Below, piece by piece: positions 44,874 to 48,238 of a stretch of DNA of 48,238 nt. The translations under genes and the position numbers were made by a program. Position 1 is the stretch's first letter. Each line of letters begins with the position of its first letter. Where the stretch lies: positions 1 to 48,238 of the forward strand of contig JASHRN010000088.1 in assembly GCA_030037335.1 (NCBI GenBank), given 5' to 3'. This stretch comes from Candidatus Acidiferrales bacterium. Lineage in GTDB: Bacteria > Acidobacteriota > Terriglobia > Acidiferrales > UBA7541. Under the pieces are notes generated by a model. It saw nothing but the letters and a program-made list of their open reading frames with translations, made no database searches and had not been told where the DNA came from.

Positions 44874-45980
44874 ATGATACCCTTGCTGGCGGGGTTTTTG
44901 GCCGAATTGGAAGTGGTCGAGGTGAATACGGAAATGGTAAAGAAGGCAAGAGTTAAGTGGACTTTTCCTAGAGCATCCCTCGAACAGGCGCTAAGACTCC
45001 CGAATGCACTCAAGGATTTCAATGGCGGCAATCCGTGGGAACCAGAAGAAATCCGTAAAGCGATTAGTGTTCCGGGCGGCAATTCATATTTTTATCTCAC
45101 AGCCGCCTCGCGAGACTACGGACTCACCGTTGGCACGCGCGATGCAGACAAGATTTCACTGGCCGATCTAGGTCGTGAGCTTGTGTATGCAGGGAGTCCG
45201 TCAGCCGAAGCAGAGCTGAAGATGCGGGCCTTCCTGAACATAGATGTCTTCAAGAGAGTTTTGGAATATTACAAGGGCAGCAATCTGCCAGAGATGAAGT
45301 ACTTGGGTAACACCCTTCAGAAGGAATTTGAACTCGATCCCGAAACCCATGAAGAATTTTCGCGAATCTTTCGTGAAAATTGCAAATTTCTCGGAATCAC
45401 GTCTGGAACAGTCTTGACACCTGCGGACACGCCTTTACTTGATTCAACAACTCAGGCGACCCAGCCAGTCACAGTCACACTCGCCGAGGTCGGCGGTACA
45501 TCGAAACTAACCGCGTTCGTAATCATGCCTTTTGTGGAGCGCGACCCGAAGCACGCCACTGGCTTTTTCCCCGAAGTTCTTCGGAGTCTAATCACTCCGG
45601 CAGCGAAGGACTCGAACTTTAACGTAAAGACGGCGAACCGTCAGGGAAGCGATCTCATTCAGTCCACAATAGTGAATGATCTGCTGGAAGCAGACCTAGT
45701 GATTGCTGATCTGACTGAACATAATCCAAACGTGATGTTTGAACTCGGAATGCGCATGGCCGCAGACAAGCCTGTCGTATTGATCAAGGCGCTCGGAACG
45801 GGGCCTCTGTTTGACGTTGATAATATGTTGCGTGTTTTTGAATACAGCCCCAATTTATGGCAAACGACAATCGAGAAAGACCTCCCAGCATTGCGTGATT
45901 TCATAAAGGGAGCTTGGGAGAACCGGCAGTCTGACAAAACGTATGTAAAGATACTTCGCTCAAGAACAAAACCGACCTAG
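44874..45980 (+). CDS. Predicted winged-helix plus deoxyribosyltransferase/TIR-like nucleotide-binding protein
   Basis: The 368-residue protein has two parts. Residues about 25-165 look like a DUF5343-type winged-helix domain: FPRASLEQALRLPNALKDF, YFYLTAASRDYGLTVGT, ISLADLGRELVYAG and an F..VLEYYKGSNLP stretch. After a Thr/Pro/Val-rich linker (about 175-205), residues about 210-340 form a Rossmann-like domain: LTAFVIMPFVERDP, IQSTIVNDLLEADLVIADLT, then EHNPNVMFELGMRMAADKPV and VLIK. That ADLTxxNPNVxxELG pattern is shared by nucleoside 2-deoxyribosyltransferase-like and TIR-like proteins. The Glu of ELG sits where the catalytic Glu of deoxyribosyltransferases lies. NAD or nucleotide cleavage is plausible but inferred. 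Stops just upstream in frame leave ATG 44874 as the first ATG. Low GC. Confidence 0.72.
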   Translation: MIPLLAGFLAELEVVEVNTEMVKKARVKWTFPRASLEQALRLPNALKDFNGGNPWEPEEIRKAISVPGGNSYFYLTAASRDYGLTVGTRDADKISLADLGRELVYAGSPSAEAELKMRAFLNIDVFKRVLEYYKGSNLPEMKYLGNTLQKEFELDPETHEEFSRIFRENCKFLGITSGTVLTPADTPLLDSTTQATQPVTVTLAEVGGTSKLTAFVIMPFVERDPKHATGFFPEVLRSLITPAAKDSNFNVKTANRQGSDLIQSTIVNDLLEADLVIADLTEHNPNVMFELGMRMAADKPVVLIKALGTGPLFDVDNMLRVFEYSPNLWQTTIEKDLPALRDFIKGAWENRQSDKTYVKILRSRTKPT

Positions 45981-46031
45981 TTTTCGGGCCGCGTTTTAGA
46001 TTTTCGTCGCGTTCGGTGGGGGGCGAGCGAG

Positions 46032-48238
46032 TCACATCAATTTCAGTTTTCGCAGAACGGAACCAATCAATTCACGGTGTTTTCGATGCGGTCTACGTTT
46101 TCCTGTACGTGCGTAGATGAGAGTTCGTCGGGATAGACCGGATTCCTTTTTCAGCAGGGTTAACGATGTTTTTTGCAGGGCGGGTCTTATCTTTGTTTCC
46201 CACTCATCGCGCTTGGGATCAACATATTCCGTGTAAATGTCCGTTTCCGAGTGAACCAATCCAGATTCTACGTCCTCGATGAGATTTGATTCCTTTCCAA
46301 TGTATTTGATTTGGTCGATGCGAACATGCCGTCTCTGTAATAAGCCAATCGTTTGTTTTCCAGATGGACTTCCGTTGGCATCTGCATTCTTTGTTTCTGG
46401 ATGAAATTCATATTCTGTCAGCACATCGTTATGTGTTTTTACCCGCGCAGTGCGCCGGTCACCATGATACCCATTCGTTGTAATGCCGTATTGCTTGCCT
46501 GAATATCGGTCAATCCATTTCATTGTCAGCCATCGTCTCGGATCGGATTCGTAGGGAGCAATCAGGTGGAATTCTTCAGGATCACAGCCGATTGGATGGC
46601 CGAAAGCGTTTATGTGGCAGGATAGAAGGAAATTGAATGGTTTAATTTGATCTTCGTATGATTTGCTTTCATTAAATTTTGCAAAAGGCCGCAGTACGGA
46701 AGGACTGCTCACGGTTATGCGTCCGATTGCCGGAAGGTTTTCAAATCCGAGCTTCTTTGCACGCAATCCGAGGGCTTTCTGAATTATGTTTAGCCATACT
46801 TGCGCAATCCATTTGCGATCTTCTTTTTGGGGATCAATGGGATTGAGAAGATGGCCGAGTCCGTGTTCTGACCATCTGTCTTTCTTGTTGTTAATTTTCT
46901 TTTGAAGAAGGACGGGATTCCCTCCGGCATCAAGCAGAAAAGGTGCATATCGTTTTGCTGAAATCGCGACGCAATAGAGCTGCCTTTGTTTGTGGGTTAC
47001 GGGGTCATAGTTATCTTCTTCGATTTTAAGAATTGATTCTGGGACGGCATCTTTTTCGTATGGATTCATGGCGGCGAACTTGTTTTTAATATCGTCTACC
47101 TGATCCCAAGACAATGCTTTCACAGCTTCCCGATTATTTTTTATGCGCAATTTTCCGCCGGGACACGGAATTGTTCCATCATGCTCAGCTGCGACGATTG
47201 CCATTGAATCTGTATCTTCCATGACGTATGTACCACCCAGCTCCGCAACGGAATACTCCAACAATGACAGCATTAGGCGGGCTGCGCCCGTTATCAGGGA
47301 CGCCATCGGCGGAAAACAGTATTCGCCCGGCACTTCAGGGTGCGCTGTGTTACAAACAAATGATTCCTCATCGATGCCGTAACATTGGGTTCTTACTTTT
47401 GCGTCCGATTCTTGCCGAATCATCTCGGCATAAATCCCGTAGCTTGCAGAATTCGCGAGAACCTTCAAAGCTAAATTGAACCGCTCCTTTTCTATTTCTG
47501 AAAGGTCTGTCCGCGTTTTGAGCCGATTTCGCTCCTCAATGACTACCTTAAAGAAATCCTGAGTTCGAGGATCGACCTCCACAGCGCCGCGCAGCTTGGT
47601 GGGTTTGAGATTCGTTAGAATTCCGTGAGGTTCAATCCGAAACGCATCCACTATCTTGGGAATCTTGCCAGTGTGGAGGACAGAAGCAATTGCGTCCGGC
47701 AATGAAAACCAGAGCGCATCCTCAGAATCGCGATTTTTGGAGTAAAGATGATTTATTCCCACTTGCCAGTCGCGGCTGGCCGCATTGTAGCGGGTACGAC
47801 AGGGCAAGATGTCGCCATCGGGAATGACTTTTACAAATGCAGGCATGTGTTCCCAACTCTCAGGCTTAAATAGATCGGCGGGCTTCAGTTGTTCAAGAAA
47901 CTGAATAATTTCGCTTTCGCAGTGTTCGACCACCCTAATTTCGCGAGCAATCACAAACCGCCACAGCTTCATTAAGCTGTTCACGGTTGGATACATCGAA
48001 AGGAAATCGGTATAAACAATCGGCATCGGGACTTTGCGGATATGTGCGCTAGTTCGCCCGCCGAAAAACGAAGACTGCGCATAGCCGAGATACTCTTTTG
48101 GAAAATTGGGCTGACGTTTCAGGATTGGCTCGATTCCCATCTCTCGCAGATATGCCTTGCCGATTGAGGCGGGTGAATATGCTTTTGTGACTTGAAGGGG
48201 CAGATCGTGCCTGTCGTATTCTTCAAGCAGCTTGAACG
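46032..48238 (-). CDS. Family-B DNA polymerase with C-terminal helix-turn-helix, N-terminus outside window
   Basis: The frame is open to the last base: upstream of the Met at 48140 it continues with SPASIGKAYLREMGIEPIL, so that Met is internal and the gene is partial here. PolB catalytic motifs are all present: motif A YTDFLSMYPTVN (47979-48014), motif B NLALKVLANSASYGIY (47430-47477), motif C YVMEDTDSMAI (47196-47228) and a KKRY-like thumb motif SAKRYAPF near 46938-46961. Both carboxylates of DTDS are intact, so polymerase activity is expected. The 3'-5' exonuclease domain, if any, would be in the missing part. The C-terminus (46032-46163) has LLKKESGLSRRTLIYARTG, a helix-turn-helix. It is convergent with the nucleotide-binding gene, 51 bp apart, and low in GC. 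It differs from PolB replicases such as Pol II in context and tail. Confidence 0.85.
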   Translation of the reverse strand, partial: FKLLEEYDRHDLPLQVTKAYSPASIGKAYLREMGIEPILKRQPNFPKEYLGYAQSSFFGGRTSAHIRKVPMPIVYTDFLSMYPTVNSLMKLWRFVIAREIRVVEHCESEIIQFLEQLKPADLFKPESWEHMPAFVKVIPDGDILPCRTRYNAASRDWQVGINHLYSKNRDSEDALWFSLPDAIASVLHTGKIPKIVDAFRIEPHGILTNLKPTKLRGAVEVDPRTQDFFKVVIEERNRLKTRTDLSEIEKERFNLALKVLANSASYGIYAEMIRQESDAKVRTQCYGIDEESFVCNTAHPEVPGEYCFPPMASLITGAARLMLSLLEYSVAELGGTYVMEDTDSMAIVAAEHDGTIPCPGGKLRIKNNREAVKALSWDQVDDIKNKFAAMNPYEKDAVPESILKIEEDNYDPVTHKQRQLYCVAISAKRYAPFLLDAGGNPVLLQKKINNKKDRWSEHGLGHLLNPIDPQKEDRKWIAQVWLNIIQKALGLRAKKLGFENLPAIGRITVSSPSVLRPFAKFNESKSYEDQIKPFNFLLSCHINAFGHPIGCDPEEFHLIAPYESDPRRWLTMKWIDRYSGKQYGITTNGYHGDRRTARVKTHNDVLTEYEFHPETKNADANGSPSGKQTIGLLQRRHVRIDQIKYIGKESNLIEDVESGLVHSETDIYTEYVDPKRDEWETKIRPALQKTSLTLLKKESGLSRRTLIYARTGKRRPHRKHRELIGSVLRKLKLM

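Overview
The window reads as a chromosomal stretch of a Gram-negative, aerobic, heterotrophic soil-type bacterium, most likely an Acidobacteriota member. The evidence for that is inference from content: a duplicated MacB/FtsX-type permease of the kind acidobacteria carry in many copies at the left edge, several exported hypothetical proteins of acidobacterial style, moderately high GC (about 60-65% in the housekeeping rows I counted), and dispersed palindromic elements. No rRNA, tRNA, CRISPR array or transposase gene was found.

Layout. 1-5.7 kb (+): a partial MacB/FtsX-like permease, a GAF-GAF-SpoIIE phosphatase and lysA. 5.7-9.8 kb (-): an exported proline-iminopeptidase-like hydrolase, then nadK, tlyA, an ispA-type prenyl synthase and xseB. 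10.0-13.3 kb (+): a CNNM/CorC-type CBS membrane protein translationally coupled to a DppB-DppC permease pair. 13.3-17.5 kb (-): an HNH endonuclease with homing-type repeats, a SAM hydrolase of the DUF62 family, and a tight egtB-egtD ergothioneine operon. 17.8-18.9 kb (+): an AmrS-type radical SAM enzyme. 18.9-19.9 kb (-): a CPBP-like membrane protein and a small hypothetical. 20-22.8 kb (+): two exported proteins. 22.8-25.7 kb (-): secA. 26.0-28.9 kb (+): a single-HKD PLD-like protein, an Mrp ATPase, a c-type cytochrome lipoprotein and a gamma-carbonic anhydrase. 28.9-29.2 kb: a cluster of inverted repeats. 29.2-37.3 kb (+): a long run hisS - hypothetical - DinB - ABM - aspS - mutL - small membrane protein - cmk. 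37.3-44.5 kb (-): rho, lon, clpX, clpP and tig, the last four being the classical trigger factor/Clp/Lon protein-quality-control cluster read from a good sigma70-like promoter in front of tig.

The right end (about 44.7-48.2 kb) differs. GC drops to about 40-50% in sampled rows, and two convergent genes appear: a protein with a predicted winged-helix N-terminus and a C-terminal deoxyribosyltransferase/TIR-like nucleotide-binding domain, and a family-B DNA polymerase with intact catalytic motifs and a C-terminal helix-turn-helix. The polymerase reading frame stays open to the window edge, so its N-terminus lies outside. This looks like a horizontally acquired accessory locus, and is the best candidate here for an undescribed defence or mobile-element system. 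A second striking feature is an in-frame, low-GC insertion of about 92 residues inside the catalytic core of the histidyl-tRNA synthetase.
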